A stretch of DNA of 64,000 nucleotides from Ampullaceana balthica (GCA_944989445.1 CALYLW010001016.1:1-64000); one strand, 5' to 3'. Positions 10,608-21,180 are shown, counted from the stretch's first letter. Program-made: numbers and translations. The notes: generated by a model from the letters alone, not told the origin.

Positions 10608-12175
10608 GCCCCAAATGAGATATTTACCCTTAAAGCAGATAGTTTCTATTTGATTCACTTCCCCATTAAATATATATTTAATATACTAAAACAAGTTAAT
10701 TACATTAGTCATTCACATTTTAATAAAATAAAAATACACAAAATAATTATGCAATGAAAACAATACATTTGAGCTTAATTCACTATAGTTAACTTGTAGG
10801 TACGCGTTTCTAAAGTACGGATAACACGCTACATTTACCTACACAAAAATGATATAGAGTTTTGGTTTGCTATTGTAATAACAAACGGTCAATCTCATTA
10901 TAATCAAACTTATGGTAATCAATAAGAAAACATTCAGGCAAAAATAAATGTAAAAGGGTAAATGCTAAAATAGTAAGCAAATGAATTGTCTTTGGTGTCT
11001 AGTCTATACAATAACACAGGTAAGGCAGATGAAACAAAGAAATAAAGAGAATATCTTCAACATCTAAACACAGTTTTCTTCGAATAAGAAGTGTCAGAAA
11101 CAAATCAGCAATATCAAAGTATGTATTGAAATATTAATATTAACTGGATATCATTTATATGGTTTTATATCTGGTTGTAAATGTTTGACCATAGACAATG
11201 GAGCAAGAAAAAATTTGAGTGCAGCTAAATGTGGTTTATAAGAAGCTTTATGACAATGTCATAAACAAGTGCTGAGCTGTTAAGTACATTATGTGGCCCA
11301 ATATCACTCATGAAAAAAATTAATTTGGCGCATAGTCCATACTAAATATGAGATATAAATCGTAGCTTTATGTGAAATGATATATTGTAGGATAAAATAA
11401 TATACGTTAAAAGACATACTGTATGGTAAACCAACGAACGTGTAAGCAAAAACGTCTTCCTTGAAACAGATAACAACAGAGAGAAATAGAAGTAAATGAT
11501 AGCCGATGTCTTTCCAAACCTGAAGGTAGTAACACAATGAATTAAGAATATTTTGTCTATATATTCTGTAAAACCAAGACAATTTTTAATGAAATCTTTT
11601 TATTATATAAGACGTGCATTAAAATTATATTTCTTGGCAGCGCTGCATGATACAGCACTGATGTATTGTTTCGTAAGAAAAACTAGTTTGCACTATTAAT
11701 ATAAATATGTTTTAATTTAAATTATATTAAAAAGTAAGTAACAATTTTTAGAGACATTTTAAAGTAATCTGTGTTACCAAAATGTTTTCTTTTATGCCTT
11801 TAAAAATATGCTGACTAAAAAAATCAGATTTTAATATTGTATTTATAGACATCTAATCTAAACTATGAAATTAAAACATTATCACCTTGTCGTTTTGTCA
11901 TGGAACAAAACGCATTCACTTTCACTTCATTATTTTAATATGTGTCTCTCTCAATCTCTCTGTCTTTGTCTCTCTCTCTCTCTCTCCTCTCTGTCTCTCC
12001 CTCTCTGTCTCTCCCTCTCTGTAAAATTTCGAATCAGAAGAGATAAAATTGAGCATTCCTTTAGATAGTGAAACTGATTTATTTTATTACACGCTTTTAT
12101 TTAAGTCACACTGTATGTCGTATCCATCCTTCCGTCAAATTTGTAACGTAAAATTAAACCCACTTCTTATAGTCC
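10608..12175. other. AT-rich sequence with a CT-rich microsatellite
   Basis: No gene is supported. Bases about 11943-12020 form a CT-rich simple repeat (TCTC and CTGTCTCTCC-type units). The open frames here (67-92 codons) are low-complexity or hydrophobic AT-rich translations with no recognisable motif. Confidence 0.55.
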
Positions 12176-12179
12176 TAGA

Positions 12180-12290
12180 GATCTCAAAATTTTACCACAG
12201 ATAGATCTTGGCTGACAATGCATTGTATCAAATTTTCAGATCGATCGAATGTAACGTAATTAAATTATTGTATTTTTAGTTTATGTCTAT
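12180..12290 (+). repeat. Diverged fragment of the TIR tandem family (F)
   Basis: It contains GACAATGCATTGTATCAAAT, then TTTCAGATCGATCGAATGTA and CGTAATTAAATT with TTTTTAGTTTATG, the same order as the centre of F1-F4. No terminal repeats remain. Confidence 0.7.
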
Positions 12291-12722
12291 ATTTCGTTCT
12301 ATTTCTCACTCAACGCCTATCGACATAGTAATTTTCAAGGCGAGGGCTGGGATGCCAGAACCAATGAAAAGATGGGGTCATGTCTTTTGCAGCCAATTGG
12401 CGTTAGGTGAACATGTGACAGCGTGCGTTCAAGGCCTGTGCGCACGTGATTTTACTATGGGTCTGTCATGCAGACACCGACAATGTTTACATCACGTGTT
12501 TAACAGCTCAGTAATACGAAACTAAATCTAATGATAATAACAAGAAGAGTAACAGGAGTTTTGATTATTCAAACATTCCCTTTGATCAATTATGCCCCTT
12601 CTCACACCCACATTTAAAAAAAATTGAGACTTAAAAGTAGAAAATAACATAATGTAAAAAAAAATTTTTTTTAAAGGACACGCTTTTATTTACATATAGA
12701 AAGTGCACTAAAAAGAATAAAA

Positions 12723-13041
12723 TAAAATAAACATTTCCTATAATTACATGTGAAATCGTGAACCTATCCACTGCACATAAAAGCTTGGGGCGTTCATCAA
12801 AACTCTCTATCATAAACAAGGCTGCTAAACATAAATACAAATTCGCATGAATATTAATAAACATTAAAAGTTTTACAACTTTGATGATATACATGCTACT
12901 ATCATATTAATAAGAAAAATTTATTTATATGCAAAAGAATAGTTGCAAAGATTAATGAGTTGTGATGGGCGCCCCACATTTTTATGTGCTGTGGATAGGT
13001 TCACGATTTCACATGTAATTATAGAAAATGTTTATTTTATC
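12723..13041. repeat. Imperfect inverted repeat, ~75-base arms
   Basis: The left arm (12723-12797) contains ATTACATGTGAAATCGTGAA, CCTATCCACTGCACATAAAA and GGGGCG. The right arm (12966-13041), read in reverse, contains the same blocks with a few changes. The arms are separated by about 170 bases of AT-rich loop. A transcript across it could fold into a long hairpin. It may be a fold-back element or two head-to-head copies of one repeat. Confidence 0.75.
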
Positions 13042-13419
13042 AATCGCTATTGATGACCGGACAGAAAATTGCCTTTTATTATATTTCATTATTATATTTG
13101 ATTTACTTTGCTTAAACGGGTTACAATAATGGTACGCAAAAATGTCTTAGTCTTTAATAATTATATTTTTTAATCTAACTGCCATTAATTATAGTTATAA
13201 AAGAAATATCTAAAAACCACAACATTAATGACGTCATTTACACATAGTAATATTTTTAAAAAAACAGAAAAAGATTCCACATTGATTAATTTTTCTATTA
13301 ACTTTATTATATTGTTATAAATCATGACTTAACAGTTAATAATCGTTAACATCTGCTATCTTAGTTTCTGTAGTTTAAATTATGTATGTCTGGTTTGTGT
13401 TCTGGTGTTGTTTATTTTT

Positions 13420-13921
13420 ACTAGTCTTATATTAGCTTGCTTTGTAAATTTAATCGGACTATACCTCAGCAGTCTGCCTAGTGACCTGCACGGGTCACTA
13501 GCGACTGACCAACTACCAGTCCCGTGATGAGCAGGGACACGCCAGTGGTCCAGTAACAAACTGCCCCTAGTCTGTGAGAGAGATTGTTGTCCTAAGCAGT
13601 TAATAATGTTGTAGTGTGCACACTCACACAGCGCCACACCATGTGCTTGCTAAGTTATGCAAAGATATTCATCAAGTTAGACAAAGCTATTCGCTAAGTT
13701 TAAATTGAGCACCCTAGACTTATAATCATGGCAAACAACGAGATAATCGATTTCACCTGCGATTTAAAGTTCCTGTCTCATTTAAACGTTTACATTTTCA
13801 TAAATTTTCGAACTAAAGCGCTCTTGTGACTGTAAATTTCAAATTTTAAATTAATTTTCTACCTGTTAGTAAATGTTTATAAAATTTGTATTTTCTACTT
13901 TTTAGTGCATTTCTAAAATAA
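13420..13921 (+). mobile_element. Probable second copy of the ACTAGTCTTATATTA element, decayed
   Basis: The left end matches the element at 7212 over about 38 bases (ACTAGTCTTATATTAGCTTG, then CTTTGTAAATTTAATCGG). At about 13896-13922 a TTTTTAGTGCATTTCTAAAA stretch resembles its right flank, but the final inverted end is not intact. The interior is unrelated and GC-richer (13460-13640) and may be another insertion. It has an 85-codon open frame without recognisable motifs. Confidence 0.45.
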
Positions 13922-14034
13922 ATTAAAAAAATGTTTTTGTATATATTTTTTTATTAGATATATTATTTATAAACTTAAAATAAATGTAGAATTATTCCAT
14001 GTTGTTAAAAATGGCAATGGGAATTGTTTTTCCC

Positions 14035-14455
14035 GCTAGTGATGCACCACAAAGCACCGACAAATGTATTTACGATGAAATTCAGGTGTTGTGATGTACC
14101 GAAGTCTGGATGATTAATTGATTACAAATTGTTTTCTTTGAAAAATTTTATTTATTTATAATTTACAATTTTATATCTTTTAAAATTAAAACTTGTGTTG
14201 CTTAGTTTTTTAAATGGACCTAACGTAAAAAAGGTATAGAGACAGCATTAGAGAGGACAAAATAAATTTATCATTGTTAGTTATAAAGAATTTAAAAGAA
14301 CTTTATAATTTTTCTATGTACTGTAACAGATATGCTTACCGGAATGAATATGTAAATTACCTCACGACATTTTGGATTTTCCCAACAGGAAACTAGTCTA
14401 TTTTATTCAAGTGCTATTTCACTTGATCTCGATCCCTTTAAATAGGGATACAATG
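14035..14455 (+). repeat. Diverged ~410-bp dispersed repeat with conserved ends (copy 2)
   Basis: The head is GATGCACCACAAAGCACC (about 14040) and the tail CGATCCCTTTAAATAGGGAT (about 14429-14449), followed by ACAATGTCAATGAAT. The spacing matches the other copies of the family, and the interior is AT-rich and diverged. Confidence 0.45.
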
Positions 14456-14911
14456 TCAATGAATAGTTAGGAGAATCCTACCACATATAAAGCCTAAATC
14501 CAATTTCAACAAACTCATTCCACTGGTTTATGCCATAATTCTTAAAAATTACTAATTTTTTGTTGATATATATATTGTATTATAAACTTGCCTTTGTTGT
14601 CTGCAAGAGTGGATACTTAATATGTTATATAAAATGGTTATACGTCAGCTTGAAATGACGCTATACTAAACAACGCACGTGTCGCCTAAATGCCTTCAAA
14701 ATGGAAAATAAAAATATATAATTTCTGTTTATAACATTAAAAAGAAACACAACAAACAAACTAATATAAACAGAAATCAATTAGTCTAAAAAAATAGTCG
14801 TAAAGAGGTTTATAGGTACTAAGGGAACAATGGACGCGATGAAATGCACTAGCAATAAGTTAAATTTTATAATAAACTTCTTTACGAATGTTGGAAGCTC
14901 ACACCATATTG
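14456..14911. other. AT-rich sequence, nothing recognised
   Basis: There is no open reading frame of note, no RNA-gene signature and no repeat I can match elsewhere in the window. Confidence 0.5.
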
Positions 14912-15650
14912 GTTGAATGTGTTGTTCTTACTGACGTGTTAAAACCATAGGATGAATGTGTTGTTCTCACTGATGTGTTAAAGCCATGGGATGAATGTGT
15001 TGTTCTATGATGTGTTAAAGCCATGGGATGAATGTGTTGTTCTAATGATGTGTTAAAACCATGGGATGATTGTGTTGTTCTCACTAATGTGTTAAAACCA
15101 TGCGATGAATGTGTTGTTATCACTGATGTGTTAAAACCACGGGATGAATGCATTGTTCTCACTGATGTGTTAAAACCATGGGACGAATGCGTTGTTCTCA
15201 CTGATGTGTTAAAACCACGGGATGAATGCGTTGTTATCACTGATGTGTTAAAACCATGGGATGAATGTGTTGTTATCACTGATGTTTTAAAACCATGGGA
15301 TGAATGTGTTGTTATCACTGATGTGTTAAAACATTGGATGAATGTGTTGTTCTCACTGATGTGTTAAAAATATGGGATTAATGTGTTGTTATCACTGATG
15401 TTTTAAAACCATGGGATGAATGCGTTGTTCTCACTGATGTGTTAAAACCACGGGATGAATGTGTTGTTCTCACTGATGTGTTAAAACCCACGGGATGAAT
15501 GTGTTGTTCTCACTGATGTGTTAAAACCATGGGATGAATGTGTTGTTCTCACTGATGTGTTAAAACCATGGGATGAATGTGTTGTTCTCACTGATGTGTT
15601 AAAACCATGGGATGAATGTCTTGTTCTCACTGATGTGTTAAAACCATGCC
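14912..15650. repeat. 39-bp minisatellite, about 19 copies
   Basis: The unit is GATGAATGTGTTGTTCTCAC followed by TGATGTGTTAAAACCATGG. A few units are shortened, at about 14995-15060 and 15340-15385. Because 39 is a multiple of three, long open frames appear on both strands (139 and 62 codons minus, 111 plus), repeating HSSHGFNTSVRTT or its opposite-strand equivalent. Shortened units break the frame, and I see no gene structure around it, so I do not call it coding. Confidence 0.95.
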
Positions 15651-15888
15651 ACGCCACAAAGTAAAGCATTATTTTATTTCTTTCAACACCTCTAGCACCA
15701 ATTTACACAACTTATAAAATCAACGAATTTCTGTATGAAGCAGCTAATGAATTTTTTTAAAATTGTTTTTACTACAAAGTTGTTTAAATTGTCGTCCTAG
15801 TGATTTTCTTCTGATTTTGTTGATATCTTTAATTAATTTTGTAATGACTTATGTAGGCTTGCACTTAAATTTTTGTCAATCAGATGTT

Positions 15889-16049
15889 TACGATGGATGA
15901 TGCAGTGTACTGTGTATGTTGACGATGGATGATACAGTGTATTGTGTATGTTAACGATAGATTATACAGTGTACTGTGTATGTTGACGATGAATGATACA
16001 GTGTACTGTGTATATTGACGATGGATGATACAGTGTACTGTGCATGCAT
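15889..16049. repeat. 32-bp minisatellite, 5 copies, inside a transposase fragment
   Basis: The unit is ACGATGGATGATACAGTGTA followed by CTGTGTATGTTG. The rightmost unit is in frame with the hAT transposase fragment to its right, where it encodes the TVHCIIHRQ region. The other units repeat that stretch with a 32-base period, which shifts the frame. The array therefore seems to have grown from a segment of the transposase gene. Confidence 0.9.
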
Positions 16050-16143
16050 TCGGCACTAACGTTTTTAAATATGCAAGAACAACCCTACAGCGCCCTACCA
16101 TCGCTGGAGCACCGTCTGTGCCTAATGATAAGATATTACTCAT
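16010..16143 (-). pseudogene. hAT (SCAND3/ZBED-like) transposase fragment
   Basis: The minus-strand frame reads LGTDGAPAMVGRCRVVLAYL and then KTLVPNACTVHCIIHRQ. TDGAPAM followed about 25 residues later by an HC-IHR motif is the conserved block of domesticated-like hAT transposases (ZBED5/SCAND3/GTF2IRD2 relatives), within the RNase H-like catalytic domain. Only about 43 codons survive. The C-terminal side is replaced by a 32-bp minisatellite made from its last codons, and no upstream continuation is seen past 16143. Confidence 0.8.
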
Positions 16144-16785
16144 AGGTATTTCTTTTTCTTTAGAAAAACAAACTAATCTAATGCATTAGATTTTGATTTT
16201 TTTGAAGTTTCAATTTGGATATCTTTACGATCTAATTATTTTATTAATTTTTTTCGTCCTTTGATAGCCGCACGTATGATAAACATAAAGTTTTATTACC
16301 TGACAAAGTTGAGTAGAAAACTGAAGTGACTTTCAATTACAACACTATAAATCTTCAAAATATTTGGCCAATTCATTTCTTCTTCTTTTCATTGTATTAT
16401 TGCTCCACGAAATTTCTTAATAATATATAAGATGCTGGTTTGTTTAGCAAAGTTCATATTACTTTACTTGTAACCAGTATAATAACTTCTCAATAAATAG
16501 TATGAGGTTTTTTACGATTTGGAAATCATTAACGAAATATTGTAAGAAAAAGCAAGCGATGGTCATCTTGTGTGCTTGCGGTTGAAAAGATTTTTGTTCA
16601 AGTCGGTTTTTTGAACATTTTTTCTTGAACAAATGTATATTTATCAATGAAACAAAATGAACTAGTGGCAAAATATTCTTTGAAATGAACAAGTCTATAC
16701 TAGTTGTAGGAGAATCCACGCAATCAATATACACAATTTGCTATGTATGTTCGTCCCGTCCGTTTGTCATACTACTAATTTTAGA
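16144..16785. other. AT-rich sequence, no supported gene
   Basis: A 91-codon minus-strand open frame (16459-16734) has no recognisable domain and is AT-rich. No repeat relationship was found. Confidence 0.45.
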
Positions 16786-16830
16786 AAGCAGCGCACCAAA
16801 TCACTGCACCATTTTGTGCATACCAGTTAC
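16786..16830 (+). repeat. Dispersed motif TTTAGAAAGCAGCGCACCAAA
   Basis: The core TTAGAAAGCAGCGCACCAAA with CACTGCACC recurs in reverse orientation at about 30888-30930 and 39845-39885. It may be the terminus of an unidentified element. Confidence 0.5.
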
Positions 16831-17124
16831 CTCAATTCCACGTGAATGATTGTGCAGCTCGGTGGTTATATTTTCATTTAGACACGCTCATCACTTGAAC
16901 CAAAAAAATATCAACACACTTGTCTTTTTGCGTATTTGGTTAAAAGATGACATATAAAGGAGACATCCCAGTGTTGTTTAGATTTTTAACAAGAACGTTT
17001 AATAATTATTGCTTATGACATTATACATTTTAAGTTTTGGCTTTAATCGAAATTAACAACTAATAAATCGTTTTTTTTTCAAAAGTGAACGATTAAAATT
17101 AGATTAATCCTTAAGAACCCTAAA
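16831..17124 (-). mobile_element. Partial reverse copy of the 8641 hAT family
   Basis: Read on the minus strand it runs AGGGTTCTTAAGGATTAATC, then the GATTAAAGCC block, the TAAACGTTCTTGTTAAAAAT equivalent and AACACTGGGATGTCTCCTTT, in the same order as 8641-8900. The left end TAGGGTTCTTAA is recognisable at about 17124. The other end and the transposase remnant are missing. Confidence 0.65.
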
Positions 17125-17209
17125 AAATGGATTAATTAGTTAAATATACTTGCATTAAAAGGCAGGTCATTAAACAAAGGGAGCTCATTTTAATTGTAAA
17201 TATGTTTTT

Positions 17210-17730
17210 TAAATCCCTTATATTAACTTCGCGGCCGTCTCATCATCTCATGGGCGGGCGGAAAAAGAAAAGTCGAAAATGACCCACTTCCAGTGATTCG
17301 ATCGAGCTAAAATTTGGCACACAGACCCGACACACCTACCAATGCATCGTATAAAAATTTCAGATCGATCGATCGTACCGTAATTAAATTAATGCATTTT
17401 TAGTTTATCCTTATATGTGATATTTAATTCAAATTCACTGTTTGTTATTGTTTTTTTTCCACGTGAAAGTTTGAGTAGACGCGTTGAGGCGGCCCATCGA
17501 AGCACCGCGGCGCTTTTGTTTACATTTTACGTGTCACGCTGAGCTCGGTCAAGCGAATCGGTGACCAGACTTTTCCCCTCTCACCCTCCCCCCCCCCAGG
17601 GTTATGAAGCAAACTTGAGTTAAGACAGATTCAGTCTGTAAATGTTTGAAAATAATCACTACTGTTAGTTACGTTTCATATATAAGGGATTTATAGTCAA
17701 AAACTTTGGTTTTTACGGGTTTGTTTTGAT
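17210..17730 (+). repeat. TIR-bearing tandem unit F6
   Basis: The body is 17210-17693, with TAAATCCCTTATATTAACTT and ATATAAGGGATTTA ends followed by the standard 36-base tail. It is of the F1/F2 interior type (CTCGGTCAAGCGAATCGG and AGACAGATTCAGTCTG). Confidence 0.85.
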
Positions 17731-18190
17731 TAAATCCCTTATATTAACTTCGCGGCCGTCTCATCATCTCAATCATCTCATGGGCGGGCGGAAAAACAAA
17801 ATTTGAAAATGACCCACTTCCAGTGATCCGATCGAGCTGAAATTTGGCACACGGACCCGTCTCCCCTAACAATGCATCGTAATTAAATTTCAGATCGATC
17901 GATTGTACCGTAATAAAATTAATGTATTTGTAGTTTTTCCTTATATAACGTATGTAATTCAAATTCACGGTTTCTTATTGTTTTTTTCCCCACGTGAAAG
18001 TTTGATTAGACGTCGACCGTCGTGCCGACACCCCCTCACGTCCCATACCCCGTTAAAAGACAGGGGGACATCACTCGGTGTCAGTCTGTAAATACTTGTC
18101 ACGTTTGAAACTAATCAATACTGTTAGTTATGACTCATATATAAGGGATTTATAGTCAAAAACTTTGTTTTTACTGGTTTGTTTTATTTT
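17731..18190 (+). repeat. TIR-bearing tandem unit F7
   Basis: The body is 17731-18152 and it follows F6 directly. Its interior is of the F3/F4 type (GTCGACCGTCGTGCCGACAC, CACTCGGTGTCAG). Each pair or array of units therefore ends with the tail and can mix both interior types. Confidence 0.85.
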
Positions 18191-18658
18191 CCACAGTGAA
18201 GATCATGAAATATATTATTTAATTTTTTAACAAGGTATTCAATATTAAGTGTAATACTAGTTTTCGAACTTTTAGCCTTAATATTAATAATTAAAATTTA
18301 TTTAATAATTTATTCAACAACGGTGAAAACTGCGTCTGTTATACAATTTTGTATATTTATTTTCATAGGAATGTACTTTTGCTTCATCCGTGATGAAGAT
18401 ACGCTTTACTTATACATCGAAAGTTGACGCTCACTTTATTTCGTTCCTTTATTTAGGAATTCTTAAAATAATTTAAAAAATAATTGAAATTTTATTGTAT
18501 TTCGTAATCCTTATAATCATACAATGAGATAATTTTATTTTAAATAACTGTATTATCATTTGATTTTCAAGTTGCAATAACGAACGTTAAGAGTTTTGCC
18601 CCTTTTTGAGTTTGACATCCGTGCATCAAACCGTAATAGTGTATTTTAAATAGGGATA
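18191..18658. other. AT-rich sequence, nothing recognised
   Basis: There is no coding or structural-RNA signal. It contains TTTTAAATAGGGATATTC near 18640, a weak match to the tail motif of the ~410-bp family. Confidence 0.45.
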
Positions 18659-18666
18659 TTCTATGC

Positions 18667-18855
18667 CAGTGATGGCGAACGTTTTTGGGGCCGCGTGTCC
18701 AAAATTCAATTAAAATCTACGTTTATGTATTTAAAAATACCAACACAAAGTACCAGCACAGTTGTTTGATTGAGGAAGTAATATATTAGTCGCGTGCCGA
18801 CAGAGAAGAATCTGCGTGCCCTAGTGGTACGCGTGACATATGTTCGTCATCACTG
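18667..18855. mobile_element. hAT MITE, 189 bp, CAGTGATGGCGAAC termini
   Basis: The left end is CAGTGATGGCGAACGTTTTT and the right end ATGTTCGTCATCACTG. The 8-bp flanks TTCTATGC (18659-18666) and TTCTATGT (18856-18863) match at seven positions. These ends are the well-known Charlie/hAT type. The interior retains paired CGCGTG blocks (GCCGCGTGTCC and GTACGCGTGAC) and no coding sequence. Confidence 0.9.
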
Positions 18856-19121
18856 TTCTATGTTAATCGTTACATACGTCTTGTATTATATTCTTAGTGT
18901 AGATATTATCTCACTGAACTTAATCCAAAATAAATAGTTCCTTTAATGCAATTAAAGACAACAAACGAAAGTTGCGTGATAAGTCAATAATTCAAGTAAC
19001 GCCGCTGAAACAACATATAACATTTCCATCAATGTTGGAGTGGATTCATCGGTGGATTGAAAGTAAAACTAAAAATCGTACGTATATAATGGAGAGTATT
19101 TAAAAAAATAACTACACATGA

Positions 19122-19330
19122 CCCGTGGCGTAGCATACGGCTCAGACTTGCTCAAGATAATGCAAAGAAAGGGGTGAAAGAACGGACACAAACTAGAGCA
19201 CGAATAAATCAGAACAACACGAGTGAACGTCGGGGGTTGGAACCACAGACGCATTGTTGCTTTCGAGACATGTGCACTGATTTTAGCTACCTGCCCTCCA
19301 CTCTGCACCACCCTAGCTTGCAAACCATAA
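19122..19330 (-). mobile_element. SINE-like repeat, copy with GTCCGTTCTTTCACCCC tail
   Basis: Read on the minus strand, a B-box-like GGTTCCAACCC lies after TCTCGAAAGCAACAATGCG. It is followed by GTTTGTGTCCGTTCTTTCAC and then GAGCAAGTCTGAGCCGTATG. The tail matches the SINE copies at 7604 and 20887. A related copy sits at 19625-19830. Confidence 0.55.
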
Positions 19331-19624
19331 TCTGTGATTTGCCGACCCTAGCGAGGGTCAACCGTCATGCCACTTGCACTTGTCTTGTTCTTGTTCTGGT
19401 GAATTGTATATACAGATTATAATTTCAAAATCAATTAACTGAACAAAATAAAATATTTGAAATGAAAATATATTAAATTCGCACCTAAATCTTTTAAATT
19501 TCGTTTTTGTGTAAAGATTTTTCTTTAAAAAATTATAATATTTAAAAAAAATATATATATTAAATGAAATAATTGATATAAATTTAACTTTGTTAAATTC
19601 GAAAATGTAAAAGTATAATAATAT

Positions 19625-19830
19625 TTACGTTTCAAAATTAGTAATAACTAGACGCCTCGCGGCGTAGCATACGCCGCAGACTTGCTCATGGAGAGTGCAA
19701 AGAAAGTGGAGAAATAACGGGCACAAACTACAGCACGAAGAAATCAAAACAACTCGAGTGATCGTCAGTTGTGTGTGCTGCCAACTCATTGTTGGTTTCG
19801 AGACGTTTGCAGGCGAAATTCGGTACACCC
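19625..19830 (-). mobile_element. SINE-like repeat, second copy
   Basis: It is homologous to 19122-19330 in the same orientation, sharing GTCTGCGGCGTATGCTACGC, GTTTGTGCCCGTTATTTC and the CTCGAAACCAACAATGAG equivalent. The GCGGCGTATGCTACGCCGC segment is a near-perfect palindrome and also occurs at about 20148-20170. Confidence 0.55.
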
Positions 19831-20050
19831 CAAACTTCTATGAAGTCAGCTATAAAACGATATTTGGTTTAAAATCAGAGTTACATAATCGATAATCGGT
19901 TTTAAAAAACAACAAAAAACATCAACACGCAATTAACAACCCTAAACATGACAAATCCCTCGCTAGGGTCGGCGAATCACAGTTTATGTTTAAGGGATGG
20001 TAGTATTAAATGGGAGGCGTGTAACAACAACCTCAGTGTGCTTGTCTCCA
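19810..20050 (+). repeat. Dispersed module, copy related to 8035-8240
   Basis: It has the same order of blocks as at 8035: TTCTATGAAGTC, TATAAAACGATATTTGG, CGCAATTAACAACCCTAAAC, CTCGCTAGGGTCGGCGAATC and AGTTTATGTTTAAGGGATGG. It continues the SINE-like repeat at 19625-19830, so the two may form one composite element. Confidence 0.55.
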
Positions 20051-20254
20051 TGTTTACATGCTATTTTTTAATTACTTTGTGCTGCTTTTGTGTCTGTACT
20101 CTCACCCCCCCCCCATCAGTTTTTGGCCTGTCTATTATTAGCAAGTCTGTGGCGTATGCTACGCCGCGGGTCTCTCCAGAGTTCCTTCTTTTCATTCAAT
20201 CACAGTCGTTTGCCCAAACCCATCCCATTTTGACAACTGTGTCTTTCAGGAAGT

Positions 20255-20837
20255 CTGGGGCGGATTAAGACTGCACAGGGCCCCTAGCTGCAATTCAAAC
20301 TGGGGCCCTATCCAGCCAACGTCCCTTTAAGTAAAATGATTGCTAGCAGCTAATATAAGACTGTAACATGTAACTAAATAGTTCATCGGTTCCCTTTAAA
20401 ATACTTTGTCTGTACTACGGGATCGGCCTTCCCAGCCAAAAAGATTATTCATGAAAAAATGGAATACGAATAAATAACTGTTTGCCGATACCCTTATATT
20501 GAGTGTAAAAATACATTTTTTTTTAAAAATGTGTGCCCACGCCGGGAATCAATCGCGTGACCGCTTGCACAGCAGGCCGACCTTCTACCTCAAGGCCACA
20601 CGAGCCTGATGAAAATTTTAAATTTTAAAAATATAAACAATAATCTTTAATATTTTCTCTTAGTGAGCCTATAAAATCAGTTTTTTTATTAATTTTTTAA
20701 AATTTTTATATTTTCAGGAATTCATGCAAACATTTGTCCATCTTTTTACCTATAAAATATACTAAATTTGGGGGCCCCTAATGATCGGGGGCCCCTGGCT
20801 TTAGCCCGTTTAGCCCCCCCCCCTTAATCCGCCATAG
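20255..20837. mobile_element. hAT-type MITE, 583 bp, with perfect 8-bp target duplication
   Basis: The ends are CTGGGGCGGATTAAG and CTTAATCCGCCATAG, an imperfect 15-base inverted repeat. The flanks are CAGGAAGT at 20247-20254 and CAGGAAGT at 20838-20845, an exact 8-bp duplication. Subterminal GGGGCCC blocks occur at both sides. The interior includes a reverse tRNA-like SINE head at 20530-20625. There is no transposase. Confidence 0.88.
20530..20625 (-). mobile_element. tRNA-derived SINE head within the hAT MITE
   Basis: On the minus strand it reads GGCTCGTGTGGCCTTGAGG, TAGAAGGTCGGCCTGCTGTG, then GCGATTGATTCCCGGCGTGG. The A-box-like TGGCCTTGAGG and the B-box-like GATTGATTCCC lie about 45 bases apart, as in tRNA-derived promoters. 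Stem pairing is imperfect, so it is a SINE relic and not a tRNA gene. Confidence 0.55.
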
Positions 20838-20886
20838 CAGGAAGTCTTCATACGTAACTAAATCAGCTAGTGTTGGCAATAAAGGG

Positions 20887-21028
20887 GTAAAAGAACGGGC
20901 ACAAACAGAGATTTTTAAATTTTAAAAAAAAACAACAATGTTTTTGCTGGGGCTTGAACCCAGGACCATCGACGAATGAGGTGGACGTGATAATCAGTAC
21001 ACTACGAATTTCACATTTACTGTGAAGG
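20887..21028 (-). mobile_element. tRNA-headed SINE, copy B
   Basis: Read on the minus strand it starts TTCCTTCACAG, then ATTCGTAGTGTACTGATTATC, a T arm GGGTTCAAGCCCC, and ends GTTTGTGCCCGTTCTTTTAC. It aligns with copy A at 7604-7745 end to end. The T arm here is intact (CCTGGGTTCAAGCCCCAGC) while the anticodon arm is changed, so each copy has decayed independently from a common valine-tRNA-like source. Confidence 0.7.
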
Positions 21029-21054
21029 AACGATGCACGTTAACGCAAGTGCAT

Positions 21055-21180
21055 TGTTGCCACCCACTCCCATCCCCCTTTTTTTAAATTTAATCCACTA
21101 CGCTTGCCAACAGTGTTTAGTTTACCCGAGCGAGTGTCATTCGTCACGCTCTGTTGCACATGCAGCTTCTTGTTGCCTTG
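21055..21180 (-). repeat. Dispersed module, reverse copy of 5040-5168
   Basis: Minus-strand blocks GAGCGTGACGAATGACACTC, CTGTTGGCAAGCGTAGTGG and GGGTGGCAACAATGC align with 5040-5168. A short TA microsatellite (about 21205-21225) lies beside it. Confidence 0.5.

Noticed and set aside
11304..11582. 92-codon hydrophobic minus-strand frame as a membrane protein
   Set aside because: AT-rich sequence often gives hydrophobic aromatic translations; no motif, no flanking gene signal.
14899..15669. Repetitive protein on either strand of the 39-bp array
   Set aside because: Units of 34-40 bases break the frame, and both strands are equally open.
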